A program made the translations under genes and the position numbers. A stretch of 64,000 nt of DNA from Polynucleobacter sp. AP-Ainpum-60-G11. GTDB taxonomy: Bacteria; Pseudomonadota; Gammaproteobacteria; Burkholderiales; Burkholderiaceae. How positions within the stretch are numbered: position 1 is the first letter of the stretch; the number at the start of each line of letters is the position of its first letter. The stretch is taken from positions 1,488,001 to 1,552,000 of the forward strand of contig NZ_CP061318.1 of the NCBI RefSeq assembly GCF_018688375.1. Direction: 5' to 3'. Under the pieces are notes generated by a model. That model saw only the letters and a list, made by a program, of their open reading frames with translations, was not told the origin of the DNA and did not search any database. Below, in pieces: positions 51,130 to 61,140 of this stretch.

Positions 51130-53079
51130 TTAGGAAAATTTCAATCTTTCGCCCAACTCGCGATATCGAGCCCGATCTTGCTCGGTAGCGGTACTTCCAG
51201 CAATCTTTTGAGCAATTTCCGTCATCTCCATCTTGAGATGGGTAAGCTCCAACTTTTTAAATGCACCCTCCAGATCGGCAACCGCACCATCGAGGTCTAA
51301 ATCCGAGCCCATCACCCGCTTTCTCAACACCTCATAGAGCGGAGCCAACTCACTTCGGGACAACTGCTCTTGGAATAAAGCGAATGCACCGGCACCAACT
51401 GTGGGTGGCTTGCCATTCTCGCCAGGAATCAATTCAACCTGATCACATTGAGCCAATAAATCCTTCATGAGTTCCAATGCTTTTACTGAACGCAATTCAG
51501 AAGCCTGCAAAGCAAGCGCCCTCTGATTGGCATCTAAGGCTTTCCCCAAATGCGGGAACTGAATCAAGACGCGCAACATCTGCTCAGCTAAATCCGTGGG
51601 AGCTTGAGGAGGTGGAATGTTTTGTATTGGCGCTCTTTTTGCTGAACCTTTAGATGCTTGCCAAGGTGCTCCCTGTGTCCTGTTGCCGCTATTGGCTTGT
51701 ACAAAGTTTGGTGCACGTTGATTGGTTGTTGCGTAAGAACCTTGCTGCACTGGTGCAGGCGCCACCGTCAATCCACAGAAAGACTCTAACTCGGCAGGCG
51801 TTGAATTTGTTCGAATCGCTAGCTCACGCAAAATTTGTGTACGCAGCGCAATTGGCGGCATGGATAACAATAACGGCTTTGCAGCGTGGTGTGTTTGCGC
51901 TCTACCTTCAGGCGTTGTCAACTCATGGTCTTGGCTGGCAATCTTGAAGAAGAAGCTCGAAATCGACATGGCCTCTTTGATCACCTTCTCAAAGGCGGGT
52001 GCACCATAGGCGCGGACATAGCTATCGGGATCATGCTCTGTCGGCAAGAACAAGAAACGAATTTCTTTGTCGTCGGACATTAAGGGCAGACATGCTTCTA
52101 ATGCTCGTTGTGCTGCACGCTGACCAGCAGAGTCACCATCAAATGAAAACACAATGCGATCCGTTTGGCGCAACAACATGCGTACGTGATTGGCGGTACA
52201 GGCTGTACCTAATGTAGCCACTGCATTAGGGAAGCCCAATTGCGCGAGCGCCACGACATCCATATAGCCCTCACATACGAGAACGTATTCTTGAGAGCGA
52301 ATGGCTTGCCTTGCTTCGAATAAACCGTAGAGCGTATTACCTTTAGAGAACAGTGGCGTCTCTGGAGAATTTAAATACTTCGGCTCGCCTTGATCCAAGA
52401 TGCGACCACCAAAGCCAATCGTCTGCCCTTTGGGATTACGAATTGGAAACATGATGCGATCACGAAAGCGATCATAGCGTCTAGCAGTTTGACTACTTTC
52501 GCCCTGCTCACTCTGAATGAGCAAGCCACCCTCAAGTAAAGTCTTTGCCACTTCATCATTGGCATAAGTACCAAAGACTAACTCAAGCCCTTGCCAACCA
52601 TCGGGCGCATAACCCAAGGCATAGCGCTTAGCGATTTCACCGGTAAGGCCGCGCCCCTTGAGATACTCAACTGCACGGGGCGCTACTTTAAGTTGTTGTC
52701 GATACCAATCTGCTGCTGCACTCATCACCTCACTCAATGCCATGGTCTGCTGTTGGCGTGCAACATCATTTGCAGTGCGCTCTTCACGTGGCACATCCAA
52801 TCCCGCGGAACGCGCTAAGTCTTCAATGGCATCCACATAGCCAAGACCGGAATACTCCATGAGAAAACTAATCGCAGAGCCGTGAGCTCCACAACCAAAG
52901 CAGTGATAAAACTGCTTAGTAGGTGATACCGAAAATGAAGGGGATTTCTCAGAATGAAAGGGACACAAACCTTGATAGTTCGCGCCCGCTTTTTTTAACT
53001 TCACGTGCTGCCCAACCACATCCACGATGTCGACCCGATTCAATAAATCGGCAATGAAGGATTGAGGTATCAGAGCCAT
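51130..53079 (-). CDS. dnaG: DnaG, DNA primase
   Basis: Makes RNA primers for replication. A 649-residue protein with a CHC2 zinc site (C39, H42, C60, C63 in LCPFHSEKSP and YHCFGCGAHG), the catalytic core with TOPRIM motif VCEGYMDVVALAQLG and SFDGDSAGQRAA, and a helical C-terminal helicase-binding domain after a Gln/Pro-rich linker. It is part of the macromolecular synthesis block rpsU, yqeY, dnaG, rpoD. Confidence 0.97.
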   Translation of the reverse strand: MALIPQSFIADLLNRVDIVDVVGQHVKLKKAGANYQGLCPFHSEKSPSFSVSPTKQFYHCFGCGAHGSAISFLMEYSGLGYVDAIEDLARSAGLDVPREERTANDVARQQQTMALSEVMSAAADWYRQQLKVAPRAVEYLKGRGLTGEIAKRYALGYAPDGWQGLELVFGTYANDEVAKTLLEGGLLIQSEQGESSQTARRYDRFRDRIMFPIRNPKGQTIGFGGRILDQGEPKYLNSPETPLFSKGNTLYGLFEARQAIRSQEYVLVCEGYMDVVALAQLGFPNAVATLGTACTANHVRMLLRQTDRIVFSFDGDSAGQRAAQRALEACLPLMSDDKEIRFLFLPTEHDPDSYVRAYGAPAFEKVIKEAMSISSFFFKIASQDHELTTPEGRAQTHHAAKPLLLSMPPIALRTQILRELAIRTNSTPAELESFCGLTVAPAPVQQGSYATTNQRAPNFVQANSGNRTQGAPWQASKGSAKRAPIQNIPPPQAPTDLAEQMLRVLIQFPHLGKALDANQRALALQASELRSVKALELMKDLLAQCDQVELIPGENGKPPTVGAGAFALFQEQLSRSELAPLYEVLRKRVMGSDLDLDGAVADLEGAFKKLELTHLKMEMTEIAQKIAGSTATEQDRARYRELGERLKFS

Positions 53080-53127
53080 CAGTAATTGATGAGGCTTTTA
53101 AGTATTGAGTCTTAGCTTATCTTTAAC

Positions 53128-53574
53128 TTACTTAGCTAGCGCAGCTTTGACCAAACCAGAAACTTTACCCATATCGGCTTTACCTGCCAATTGGCCTTTG
53201 AGAACGCCAATCACTTTACCCATATCTTGCGGTCCAGCAGCGCCAGTCGATGCAACTGCCGCAGCTACAGCTGCTTCTACCTCTGCATCAGATAACTGTG
53301 CTGGTAAGTAGTCTTGCAAAATGATCATTTCGGCAGCTTCAATTGCAACCAAGTCATCACGACTGGCTTTTTCAAATTGAGAGATCGAGTCTTTACGCTG
53401 CTTAATCATCTTCTCAACAGTAGCGATTACGCTGGCATCATCCATCACAATGCGCTCATCCACTTCACGCTGTTTGATGGCCGCCAATAAAAGACGGATA
53501 GTTCCCAAGCGCGCTACCTCTTTTGCACGCATAGCGTTTTTCATATCTTCAGTGATTTGATCTTTCAGGCTCAT
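53128..53574 (-). CDS. GatB/YqeY domain protein
   Basis: A 148-residue YqeY family protein: SLKDQITEDMKNAMRAKE, RLGTIRLLLAAIKQREVDER and GPQDMGKVIGVLKGQLAGKADMGKVSGLVKAAL. The C-terminal half resembles the tRNA-binding tail of GatB. Its role is unclear, possibly tRNA-linked. It lies between rpsU and dnaG, as is common in betaproteobacteria. Confidence 0.9.
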   Translation of the reverse strand: MSLKDQITEDMKNAMRAKEVARLGTIRLLLAAIKQREVDERIVMDDASVIATVEKMIKQRKDSISQFEKASRDDLVAIEAAEMIILQDYLPAQLSDAEVEAAVAAAVASTGAAGPQDMGKVIGVLKGQLAGKADMGKVSGLVKAALAK

Positions 53575-53627
53575 GGCATTTTTCCCGGTATTCAGTATCT
53601 AATAAATTGCTGGCGATTCAAAAGCAA

Positions 53628-53658
53628 AAACCCGCTGCGTTTCACCGTCAGCGGGTTT
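53628..53658 (-). terminator. Terminator after rpsU
   Basis: AAACCCGCTG / CAGCGGGTTT stem with an 11-base loop, followed by TTTGC on the minus strand. It stands 36 bases after the rpsU stop. A weaker hairpin (AAAGC..GCTTT) lies between. The high output of rpsU would be partly separated from yqeY and dnaG here. Confidence 0.75.
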
Positions 53659-53693
53659 CAAAGCCTCTCGGTGAGGAGAGCTTTTAAATTCGA

Positions 53694-53906
53694 TTAGTAA
53701 AGCTTTTTAGGCAACATCTGGCTGCGAATACGCTTGTAATGGCGTTTAGCAGCAGCGGCCTTTTTACGCTTACGTTCAGCCGTTGGCTTCTCGTAGAACT
53801 CGCGGGCACGCAAGTCTGTCAAAAGACCATTTTTTTCAATGGTGCGCTTGAAACGGCGCAATGCCACTTCAAAAGGTTCGTTCTCACGGAGGCGGACTGT
53901 AGTCAT
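53694..53906 (-). CDS. rpsU: Ribosomal protein bS21
   Basis: A 70-residue very basic protein: [28 protein letters not shown] and a Lys/Arg-rich C-terminus typical of bS21, a late small-subunit protein that influences initiation by helping anti-SD exposure. It is divergent from tsaD with 77 bases between, which hold a TAGAAT-like -10 near 53960 on the minus strand. Confidence 0.97.
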   Translation of the reverse strand: MTTVRLRENEPFEVALRRFKRTIEKNGLLTDLRAREFYEKPTAERKRKKAAAAKRHYKRIRSQMLPKKLY

Positions 53907-53983
53907 ACTTGTTTAACTCGTATATGCTCGAAAAATATCGAAAAATTAACTGAAACGCGATTCTAGCACGACCAAGCGAAAAA

Positions 53984-55057
53984 ATGATTGTTTTAGGCAT
54001 AGAAACTTCTTGTGATGAGACCGGGGTAGCCATATACGACACAGCCCCCTGGGAAAACCACGCCCCAGCCCACCAGGGCATCCTAGGACAGGCATTGCAC
54101 TCCCAAATTGATATGCACCGTGACTATGGGGGCGTTGTCCCGGAATTAGCCTCTAGAGACCATATCAGGCGGGTTTTACCCCTTTTGGATGATGCTTTAC
54201 ATGATGCTGGGCTCAAATTAAAGGATATGGATGCGGTGGCCTATACCGAGGGTCCAGGCTTGGCTGGGGCCCTGCTTGTGGGTAGCGCTTTCGCCAAATC
54301 CTTAGCTCAGGGTCTTAATTTGCCCTCGATTGGGGTTCATCACCTCGAAGGACACCTACTTTCCCCGCTTTTAGGGGTTTCTGTACCGGAATTTCCCTTT
54401 ATCGCCCTTCTAGTCTCCGGCGGACATACCCAGCTGATGCTGGTGAGTGGTGTTGGTAAGTACCAACTTCTAGGTGAAACCTTGGACGATGCTGCTGGAG
54501 AGGCCTTTGATAAAACCGCCAAATTACTGGGCCTGGACTATCCGGGCGGAGCCTCCATCTCCAAGCTGGCAGAAAAAGGTCAATCCGGACGATTTGATCT
54601 ACCGAAACCAATGCTGCACTCAGGGGATTTAGATTTTTCCTTCTCCGGACTCAAGACTGCGGTTCTGAATCAGGTGAAAAAATTTGAGGCCTTAGGCATT
54701 ACTGATTCAGATGAAATTGCGACATTCCATGCGGATCTTGCACGCAGCTTTGTAGATTCCCTAGTAGCGGTGCTAGTCAGTAAATCCGAAAAAGCATTGA
54801 GGCAAACCAGCTGCAAACATTTGGTGCTTGCTGGTGGCGTAGGCGCAAATTTGCAATTACGCGCAGCTCTCAATGCGAGCGCCAAGAAGAATCGATTTGA
54901 AGTCCACTACCCACCAGTCGATCTATGTACCGATAACGGTGTGATGATTGCATTTGCTGGAGCACTCCGCATGTTGGCAGAAAACAATGGTTCCACTACT
55001 TCGGGTGCTTTTGATATCAAACCCCGTTGGGATTTGGCGAGCAATAATCTCGCTTAA
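53984..55057 (+). CDS. tsaD: TsaD, tRNA t6A synthesis protein
   Basis: Catalytic subunit for threonylcarbamoyl transfer to A37 of ANN-decoding tRNAs. A 357-residue ASKHA-fold protein. [14 protein letters not shown] starts the family, the metal-binding HxxxH is H120-LEG-H124, and [25 protein letters not shown] and [12 protein letters not shown] follow. The CAU tRNA at 48269 would be a substrate. The ATG at 53984 is chosen because the family start MIVLGIETS coincides. Confidence 0.97.
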   Translation: MIVLGIETSCDETGVAIYDTAPWENHAPAHQGILGQALHSQIDMHRDYGGVVPELASRDHIRRVLPLLDDALHDAGLKLKDMDAVAYTEGPGLAGALLVGSAFAKSLAQGLNLPSIGVHHLEGHLLSPLLGVSVPEFPFIALLVSGGHTQLMLVSGVGKYQLLGETLDDAAGEAFDKTAKLLGLDYPGGASISKLAEKGQSGRFDLPKPMLHSGDLDFSFSGLKTAVLNQVKKFEALGITDSDEIATFHADLARSFVDSLVAVLVSKSEKALRQTSCKHLVLAGGVGANLQLRAALNASAKKNRFEVHYPPVDLCTDNGVMIAFAGALRMLAENNGSTTSGAFDIKPRWDLASNNLA

Positions 55058-55079
55058 GTAAATCTCGTTTTAGTGCTGC

Positions 55080-55907
55080 TTACTTAGTCAGACTAATTTT
55101 GGCGTAAGCACTGTGATTGTGAATCGACTCAAAGTTCTCAGCCTCAACTACTAAAGACGAAATACGATCATCGCCTTTCAGTTGACCGGCAACATCTCTC
55201 ACCAAGTCTTCTACAAACTTTGGATTGTCATAGGCACGCTCAGTAACCCACTTTTCATCAGGGCGCTTGAGCAAGCCCCACAACTCGCTTGAGGCTTGGC
55301 TCTCAGCGGCTGCAACCAAATCTTCGACCGTCATCTTAGTCTGTGGATCAAGCTCAACAGACATCGTTACATGTGAGCGCTGATTATGTGCTCCGTACTC
55401 AGAAATCTCTTTTGAGCAAGGACACAAGCTCATCACTGGAACTAAGGCACGAAGGTTTAACTCAACGTCAATTACCCCAGATGCCTTTTGTTTAGCTTTC
55501 GCTGTCCAAGTCACTTCGTAATCCATCAAACTTTCAACACCAGATACAGGCGCAGCTTTTTTAACGAAGTGTGTATACGTAAATTGAATGCGGCCTTCTG
55601 TTGCATTAAGTAGCGGCAACATCTCACGCACCATGGAAACTACAGATGCACTATCAATGGGCTCATTGTGTTTTTGCAAGAGCGCAATGAAACGGGACAT
55701 GTGGGTGCCTTTCACATGCGCAGGCAAAGCCACATCCATTTCAAAATTACCAACAGCAGGCATTACGCCTGTCTGAGTGCGAATACTTAATGGATGACGC
55801 AATCCCCGAATCCCCACCTGCTCAATTGGCAAAGCACGCTCATCATGCGAGGATTGAATATCCGGCATGGCTTGCGGTTTGAGAAAGGCGGTGTTGATGT
55901 CGTTCAT
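55080..55907 (-). CDS. folE2: FolE2, GTP cyclohydrolase I type IB
   Basis: Converts GTP to dihydroneopterin triphosphate for folate synthesis. A 275-residue tunnelling-fold enzyme with the metal-binding Cys in SLCPCSKEIS, GIRGLRHPL, and ERAYDNPKFVEDLVRD. The ATG at 55907 (MNDINTAFLKP) is preferred; a TTG six codons upstream has no better support. FolE2 works with metals other than zinc in many bacteria. Its dihydropterin product is also a possible precursor for photolyase antenna cofactors. Confidence 0.95.
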   Translation of the reverse strand: MNDINTAFLKPQAMPDIQSSHDERALPIEQVGIRGLRHPLSIRTQTGVMPAVGNFEMDVALPAHVKGTHMSRFIALLQKHNEPIDSASVVSMVREMLPLLNATEGRIQFTYTHFVKKAAPVSGVESLMDYEVTWTAKAKQKASGVIDVELNLRALVPVMSLCPCSKEISEYGAHNQRSHVTMSVELDPQTKMTVEDLVAAAESQASSELWGLLKRPDEKWVTERAYDNPKFVEDLVRDVAGQLKGDDRISSLVVEAENFESIHNHSAYAKISLTK

Positions 55908-55932
55908 AGCGCTATTTTCAGGCAAAAATGAC

Positions 55933-57837
55933 TTATTTGCCTACAGCCACAGGATTTGCAGCAGTTTTAACCGGGAAACGCAGGGAAATAGCCTTAGCAA
56001 TGCCCTCCAAGTCTAGGCCACATTTACTCATCAAGAGCTTGTAATCGCCGTGCTCAACAAATACATCTGGAAGACCAAGTTGAAGCAAGGGCTTATTGAT
56101 ACCCATAGCGGAGAGTGCCTCCAAGCAAGCGCTACCAGCACCACCCTGAATTGCACCATCTTCAATCGTCACAAAATAATCATGATCTTGCGCCAAGGAT
56201 TTAAGCAGATCAAGGTCTAACGGTTTTACAAAACGCATATTGACAACGGTGGCATCAATTTGTTCAGCAACTTCGAGAGCCGGATAGAGCAAGGTACCAA
56301 AAGCCAAAATCGCAATGCGTTGACCAGCAGGTGCATTGGACTTGCGACGCAATTCACCTTTGCCTAATGGCACAGTACGTAATTCTTTTGAAGGAATCGT
56401 TCCAACACCAGCACCACGTGGATAGCGAACTGCGCTTGGGTGCGGTTGATGAAATGCGGTGGTTAATAAATCACGGCACTCCGCTTCGTCTGCAGGCGTC
56501 AATACCAACATATTCGGAATACAGCGTAAGAATGGAATGTCGTACGCGCCTGCATGCGTTGCGCCATCTGCGCCAACTAAGCCGGCACGATCCAACGCAA
56601 ACAACACCGGCAGATCCTGAATCGCCACATCATGAATGAGCTGATCGTATGCACGTTGCAAGAAGGTTGAATAGATTGCCACAACTGGCTTCATACCCTC
56701 GCACGCCATACCAGCAGCAAAAGTCACTGCGTGCTGTTCCGCAATACCAACGTCGTAATAACGCTTCGGGAAATTCTGCTCGAACTCTACAAGGCCTGAA
56801 CCTTCACGCATTGCTGGAGTGATACCAATTAACAATGGATCAGCATGCGCCATATCGCAGAGCCATTCGCCAAAGACTTGAGTAAAGGTTTTTTGAGACG
56901 GCGTAGCGGACTTCTTAACACCCTCTTCTGGATTAAATTTACTAGGGCCGTGATACAGAACCGGATCTGCTTCAGCTAACTCGTAACCTTGACCCTTGCG
57001 GGTCACGACATGCAAGAACTGTGGGCCACGACCTTCAAGCGCTAAACGACGTACGTTTTGCAACATGGGTATCAATGCATCTAAATCGTGACCATCAATT
57101 GGCCCGAAGTAGTTAAAGCCAAACTCTTGAAAAATAGTTGATGGTGAGACCATACCCTTGGCATGATCTTCCAAGCGTTTTGCAAACTCACGCAAAGGAG
57201 GGGCAATCGATAAAACACTATCAATACCCTTTTTAGTGGCAGAGTAAATGTTGCCGCTCAATAATCTAGCCAAGTGTCGATTGAGCGCGCCCACTGCTGG
57301 CGAGATCGACATATCGTTGTCATTCAGAATTACCACCAATGGCAAATCGTCATAGACACCGGCATTGTTCATAGCTTCAAATGCCATGCCACCCGTCATG
57401 GCGCTATCACCAATCACGGCAACAGCAACTTGTTTCTCGCCCTTGGTTTGGAAGGCGCGTGCCATACCCATCGCCGCAGAAATACTCGTAGAAGAGTGGC
57501 CGGTGCCAAAGGCATCGTATTCACTTTCAGCGCGACGTGGAAAACCAGATAAGCCATCGAACTGACGCAGGGTATTCATACGCTCACGACGACCAGTCAA
57601 AATTTTGTGTGGATAGCTTTGATGACCCACATCCCAGACGATTCGATCCTGCGGCGTATCAAATACATAGTGCAGGGCAATCGATAGCTCAACCGTTCCT
57701 AAATTAGAGGAGAGGTGTCCGCCCGTTTTGGAAACAGAATCCAATACAAATTGACGCAACTCATCAGCAAGCGCAGGTAACTGCTCGCGAGGAAGTTTTT
57801 TTAAATCTGCAGGGGAGTGAATGGAATTTAAAGTCAT
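55933..57837 (-). CDS. dxs: 1-deoxy-D-xylulose-5-phosphate synthase
   Basis: First enzyme of the MEP isoprenoid pathway (pyruvate plus glyceraldehyde 3-phosphate). A 634-residue transketolase-fold protein with GHQSYPHK, thiamine diphosphate motif [18 protein letters not shown], and [18 protein letters not shown]. The ATG at 57837 is preferred to a TTG codon one position upstream. It is in an isoprenoid operon xseB, ispA, dxs, followed by folE2. Confidence 0.96.
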   Translation of the reverse strand: MTLNSIHSPADLKKLPREQLPALADELRQFVLDSVSKTGGHLSSNLGTVELSIALHYVFDTPQDRIVWDVGHQSYPHKILTGRRERMNTLRQFDGLSGFPRRAESEYDAFGTGHSSTSISAAMGMARAFQTKGEKQVAVAVIGDSAMTGGMAFEAMNNAGVYDDLPLVVILNDNDMSISPAVGALNRHLARLLSGNIYSATKKGIDSVLSIAPPLREFAKRLEDHAKGMVSPSTIFQEFGFNYFGPIDGHDLDALIPMLQNVRRLALEGRGPQFLHVVTRKGQGYELAEADPVLYHGPSKFNPEEGVKKSATPSQKTFTQVFGEWLCDMAHADPLLIGITPAMREGSGLVEFEQNFPKRYYDVGIAEQHAVTFAAGMACEGMKPVVAIYSTFLQRAYDQLIHDVAIQDLPVLFALDRAGLVGADGATHAGAYDIPFLRCIPNMLVLTPADEAECRDLLTTAFHQPHPSAVRYPRGAGVGTIPSKELRTVPLGKGELRRKSNAPAGQRIAILAFGTLLYPALEVAEQIDATVVNMRFVKPLDLDLLKSLAQDHDYFVTIEDGAIQGGAGSACLEALSAMGINKPLLQLGLPDVFVEHGDYKLLMSKCGLDLEGIAKAISLRFPVKTAANPVAVGK

Positions 57838-57853
57838 CAAATCTTCAATAATC

Positions 57854-58747
57854 TTATTTGCCTCTATTAACTACCAACAGAGCCAAATCTTTCAGAGCTT
57901 GAGCTTTGGGGCCAAAACTCTCTAAGCTAGCAATTGCCGTTTCTTGCAAATCTTTTGCTGCCTTCTGAGCATAGTCTAAACCCATCAAGGTCACATAGGT
58001 CGGCTTGTCATTGGCAGCGTCTTTCCCGGCGGTTTTACCTAGGGTTTGACTATCCGCGGTGGCATCGAGTACATCATCCACAATTTGAAAAGCTAGACCC
58101 AAAGCCTCAGAGTAATGATGGAGATACTGCATTTGAGTCGAGTTGAGCTTGGCAGCAATACCACCCATCTGCACCGAGCAAGAAAGTAGAGCTCCTGTTT
58201 TCATAGCGTGCATTTGCTTTAATCCGTCAAGGTCTAATTTTTTACCCACACTCTCCAGATCGATGGCCTGCCCACCAGTCATACCGCGTGAACCAGATGC
58301 ACCAGCTAATGCACTAATCATTGCCAAGCGAATATCGGCATCGCACTCTGCGTTTGCCAAGACTTCAAATGCACGGGTTTGTAATGCATCCCCCACCAAT
58401 AAGGCAGTCGCTTCATCATAGGCCTTATGCACGGTAGGTCGCCCACGACGCAAATCATCATCGTCCATGCAAGGTAAATCATCGTGCACTAATGAATAAG
58501 CATGAATACATTCGATTGCTACTGCAGCAGCATCTAATGCATTTTGATTTGCATCCTCACTCAAGGCGCCAGCGGCATAAACCAATAAAGGACGAATCCG
58601 TTTGCCGCCGCCCTGAGCAGCGTAGCGCATAGCTTCATGTAAACGCACAGGATTGGTATTGGCAGCATCTAGCAATTTCTCTAAAGCCACTTCAGTTCGC
58701 TGCCCGTGAGTGTGAACCCAATCCTCGAAAGAAAACATGTTGTTCAT
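57854..58747 (-). CDS. ispA: IspA, farnesyl diphosphate synthase
   Basis: Prenyltransferase of 297 residues that makes FPP from IPP and DMAPP/GPP. Both Asp-rich motifs are present: [17 protein letters not shown] (first, with the two-residue insertion of bacterial type II) and [15 protein letters not shown] with NDKPTYV after it. The ATG at 58747 ([10 protein letters not shown]) is used; a TTG would add three residues. It lies between xseB and dxs. Confidence 0.95.
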   Translation of the reverse strand: MNNMFSFEDWVHTHGQRTEVALEKLLDAANTNPVRLHEAMRYAAQGGGKRIRPLLVYAAGALSEDANQNALDAAAVAIECIHAYSLVHDDLPCMDDDDLRRGRPTVHKAYDEATALLVGDALQTRAFEVLANAECDADIRLAMISALAGASGSRGMTGGQAIDLESVGKKLDLDGLKQMHAMKTGALLSCSVQMGGIAAKLNSTQMQYLHHYSEALGLAFQIVDDVLDATADSQTLGKTAGKDAANDKPTYVTLMGLDYAQKAAKDLQETAIASLESFGPKAQALKDLALLVVNRGK

Positions 58748-58769
58748 GAAGGTCAAATTTCAGCGCAGC

Positions 58770-59003
58770 TTACGCTTCAAATACCCGAACTTGTTGCTCA
58801 ACTTGAGCAAGCATGGCCTGGCAATGCTTCAAGAGTGCTGCACCACGTTGGTAAGCCAAAAGCGTCTCCTCCAGGGAGAATTTGCCTGACTCCATGTCGG
58901 AAATGAGCTTTTCCAGCTCCTTCACAGCCTGCTCGTAACGCAAGTTAGGGTCGATTTGAACCTCAAGACCGGGTTTCTGACCCTCAGATTTCTTTGCTGG
59001 CAT
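58770..59003 (-). CDS. xseB: XseB, exonuclease VII small subunit
   Basis: A 77-residue protein: RYEQAVKELEKLISDMESGKFSLEETLLAYQRGAALLKHCQAML is the classic two-helix exonuclease VII small subunit. It pairs with XseA (not in this window) to degrade single-stranded DNA. The order xseB, ispA, dxs is widespread in proteobacteria. Confidence 0.95.
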   Translation of the reverse strand: MPAKKSEGQKPGLEVQIDPNLRYEQAVKELEKLISDMESGKFSLEETLLAYQRGAALLKHCQAMLAQVEQQVRVFEA

Positions 59004-59072
59004 TGGCTTATTTCCTTCAAATTTCTTACAGATATAGCCCTACATATTAAAGCGAGACGGGGGCCAGATGGG

Positions 59073-59078
59073 TATAAT
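59073..59078 (+). promoter_or_regulatory. Candidate -10 box for the Rieske oxygenase gene
   Basis: TATAAT on the plus strand, 88 bases before the ATG at 59166, flanked by GGG and CCC. A -35 element at 17 bases is not convincing. The leader between contains GC-rich sequence but no recognised riboswitch. Confidence 0.4.
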
Positions 59079-59165
59079 CCCCTCCTTCCTTTCCAATATC
59101 GATCCGTCGATGGTTGGATTGGTTATTCCGCTTAGCTTCGGCTGACGTTTTCGGGGGTGGGGAGA

Positions 59166-60272
59166 ATGACTAATCTGGCTACCGCGCAGCAGCTTGCGCC
59201 GTCCAATTTACAACTGCCGGTTTCGGCTTATTTTGACGTTGATCTCTATCAGCGTGAAATTGAACTGCTTTTTAAGCAGGGCCCAGGCTATGTTGGTCAC
59301 GAACTCATGGTTCCTGAAATTGGCTCCTACCAAACATTGACTTCAGAAAATGAGGGTCGCCTACTAGTTCGAAACCAAGCAGGTATTGAGCTCCTTTCCA
59401 ATGTCTGCCGTCACCGCCAAGCACTCATGCTCAATGGCAAAGGTAAAGCGGACAATATTGTTTGCCCACTACATCGCTGGACCTATGATTTAAATGGTCA
59501 GCTCATGGGTGCGCCGCATTTTGAAGATAAGCCTTGTCTCAATCTCGGTAAATCACCTTTGCAAAATTGGCAAGGGCTCTTATTTGAAGGTCCGCGCGAT
59601 GTCCGCACGGATCTCGCCAAGCTTGGCGTTGCTGAAGATCTCAACTTTGAAGGTTACGTTCTGGATCACGTTGAAGTCCATGAATGTAATTACAACTGGA
59701 AGACTTTTATTGAGGTCTACCTCGAGGACTATCACGTCGTTCCGTTTCATCCTGGACTAGGTAAGTTTGTTTCTTGCGAAGACTTGCGCTGGGAATTCGG
59801 TGACTGGCACAGCGTACAGACTGTCGGTATTCACAAGAACCTGGAGAAACCCGGCTCACCGGTTTACCAAAAGTGGCATGAAGCAGTATTACGCCACCAT
59901 GATGGCAAAACACCGCGCCATGGCGCCATCTGGCTTACCTACTACCCCAATGTGATGGTGGAGTGGTATCCAGGCGTTTTATGCGTTTCGACATTACACC
60001 CCATGGGTCCAAACAAAACGCGTAACGTTGTGGAGTTTTATTACCCAGAAGAGATTGCCCTCTTTGAGCGCGAATTTGTAGAAGCAGAGCGTGCAGCTTA
60101 TATGGAAACCTGCATAGAGGATGATGAGATTGCAGAGCGCATGGATGCGGGTCGCGCCGCCCTTCTCGCCCGTGGTCAAAATGAAGTAGGGCCATACCAA
60201 AGCCCGATGGAGGATGGCATGCAGCATTTCCATGAATGGTACCGCCGCGCCATGAGTTACAAAGGCGCATAA
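59166..60272 (+). CDS. Rieske-type aromatic-ring-hydroxylating oxygenase, alpha-like subunit
   Basis: A 368-residue Rieske oxygenase. The 2Fe-2S site is CRHRQ and CPLHRW; the non-haem iron site is YLEDYHVVPFHPGL with two His plus a downstream Asp. It would oxygenate an aromatic or related substrate with electrons from a reductase. No ferredoxin or reductase gene is adjacent. The ATG at 59166 follows a GGGGG stretch; a GTG three codons upstream is possible. The nearest gene is sulfurtransferase sseA. Confidence 0.85.
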   Translation: MTNLATAQQLAPSNLQLPVSAYFDVDLYQREIELLFKQGPGYVGHELMVPEIGSYQTLTSENEGRLLVRNQAGIELLSNVCRHRQALMLNGKGKADNIVCPLHRWTYDLNGQLMGAPHFEDKPCLNLGKSPLQNWQGLLFEGPRDVRTDLAKLGVAEDLNFEGYVLDHVEVHECNYNWKTFIEVYLEDYHVVPFHPGLGKFVSCEDLRWEFGDWHSVQTVGIHKNLEKPGSPVYQKWHEAVLRHHDGKTPRHGAIWLTYYPNVMVEWYPGVLCVSTLHPMGPNKTRNVVEFYYPEEIALFEREFVEAERAAYMETCIEDDEIAERMDAGRAALLARGQNEVGPYQSPMEDGMQHFHEWYRRAMSYKGA

Positions 60273-60309
60273 TTCAGTAACACTTACCCGCTCTCAACAG
60301 GAAGCCATC

Positions 60310-61140
60310 ATGACGCCGCTCATCACTGCAAATCAGTTAGAAGAAATCATTAACAGCGGCGAAAATGTTTTGGTCTGCGACTGTCGATTTGATCTCGTCG
60401 ATCCACTGGCAGGCAAAAAATCTTACCTAGAGGGTCATATTCCTGGTGCTCTCTATGTCGACCTAGACCACGATTTATCTGGTGAAAAAACGGGCAAGAA
60501 TGGTCGCCACCCACTACCTAGTCCTGAGGCTTGGGCAAAAACCAAATCACGCTTAGGCATTGACTCAAACACTTTAGTAGTCGCCTACGACAATCAAGGT
60601 TCCGTATACGCTAGTCGCTTATGGTGGATGCTCAAAGCTACTGGCCATGCCAATGTACAAGTCTTAGATGGCGGTTTGGATGCTTGGAATGGTCCGATTG
60701 GCACAACACCGCGTGAAGCAGAGCCAACAACAACGCCAGCGCCTGTCATGCCTTACGTTGGCTTAGTAACAGTAGAGGAAGTGGTTCACAACCTCCAGGC
60801 CAAAATGAATGTCGTTGTTGATGCTCGTGCAAATGATCGCTTTCATGGTCAAAATGAAACCTTAGATCCTGTTGGCGGACATATCCCTCATGCGATCAAT
60901 TATTGCTTCAGAGAAAATCTTTCCAAAAAAAGCTTCAAGGCACCAGAGCAACTTTTTAAAGACTTTGTAGATCTCCTGGGCGCAACTAAAGCCTCTGAAG
61001 TAATTCATCAATGTGGCTCTGGAGTAACCGCCTGCCATAACCTGCTGGCTATGGAAATTGCCGGCCTTAAAGGTTCACGTTTGTATGCAGGTAGCTGGAG
61101 CGAGTGGTGTGCTGACCCCAGCAGGCCAGTTGCACTTTAA
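60310..61140 (+). CDS. sseA: 3-mercaptopyruvate/thiosulfate sulfurtransferase
   Basis: A 276-residue two-domain rhodanese. The C-terminal active-site loop is CGSGVTACH with C235; CG-S/T-GV-T is the mercaptopyruvate sulfurtransferase form. The first domain lacks a catalytic Cys, as usual. It starts 37 bases after the oxygenase stop, with AGGAAG before the ATG. Its stop overlaps the ZIP gene stop on the other strand. Confidence 0.88.
   Translation: MTPLITANQLEEIINSGENVLVCDCRFDLVDPLAGKKSYLEGHIPGALYVDLDHDLSGEKTGKNGRHPLPSPEAWAKTKSRLGIDSNTLVVAYDNQGSVYASRLWWMLKATGHANVQVLDGGLDAWNGPIGTTPREAEPTTTPAPVMPYVGLVTVEEVVHNLQAKMNVVVDARANDRFHGQNETLDPVGGHIPHAINYCFRENLSKKSFKAPEQLFKDFVDLLGATKASEVIHQCGSGVTACHNLLAMEIAGLKGSRLYAGSWSEWCADPSRPVAL

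Noticed and set aside
53660-53684. Second hairpin (AAAGC / GCTTT) between rpsU and its terminator
   Set aside because: The stem has a bulge and no T-run; the stronger hairpin downstream explains termination.
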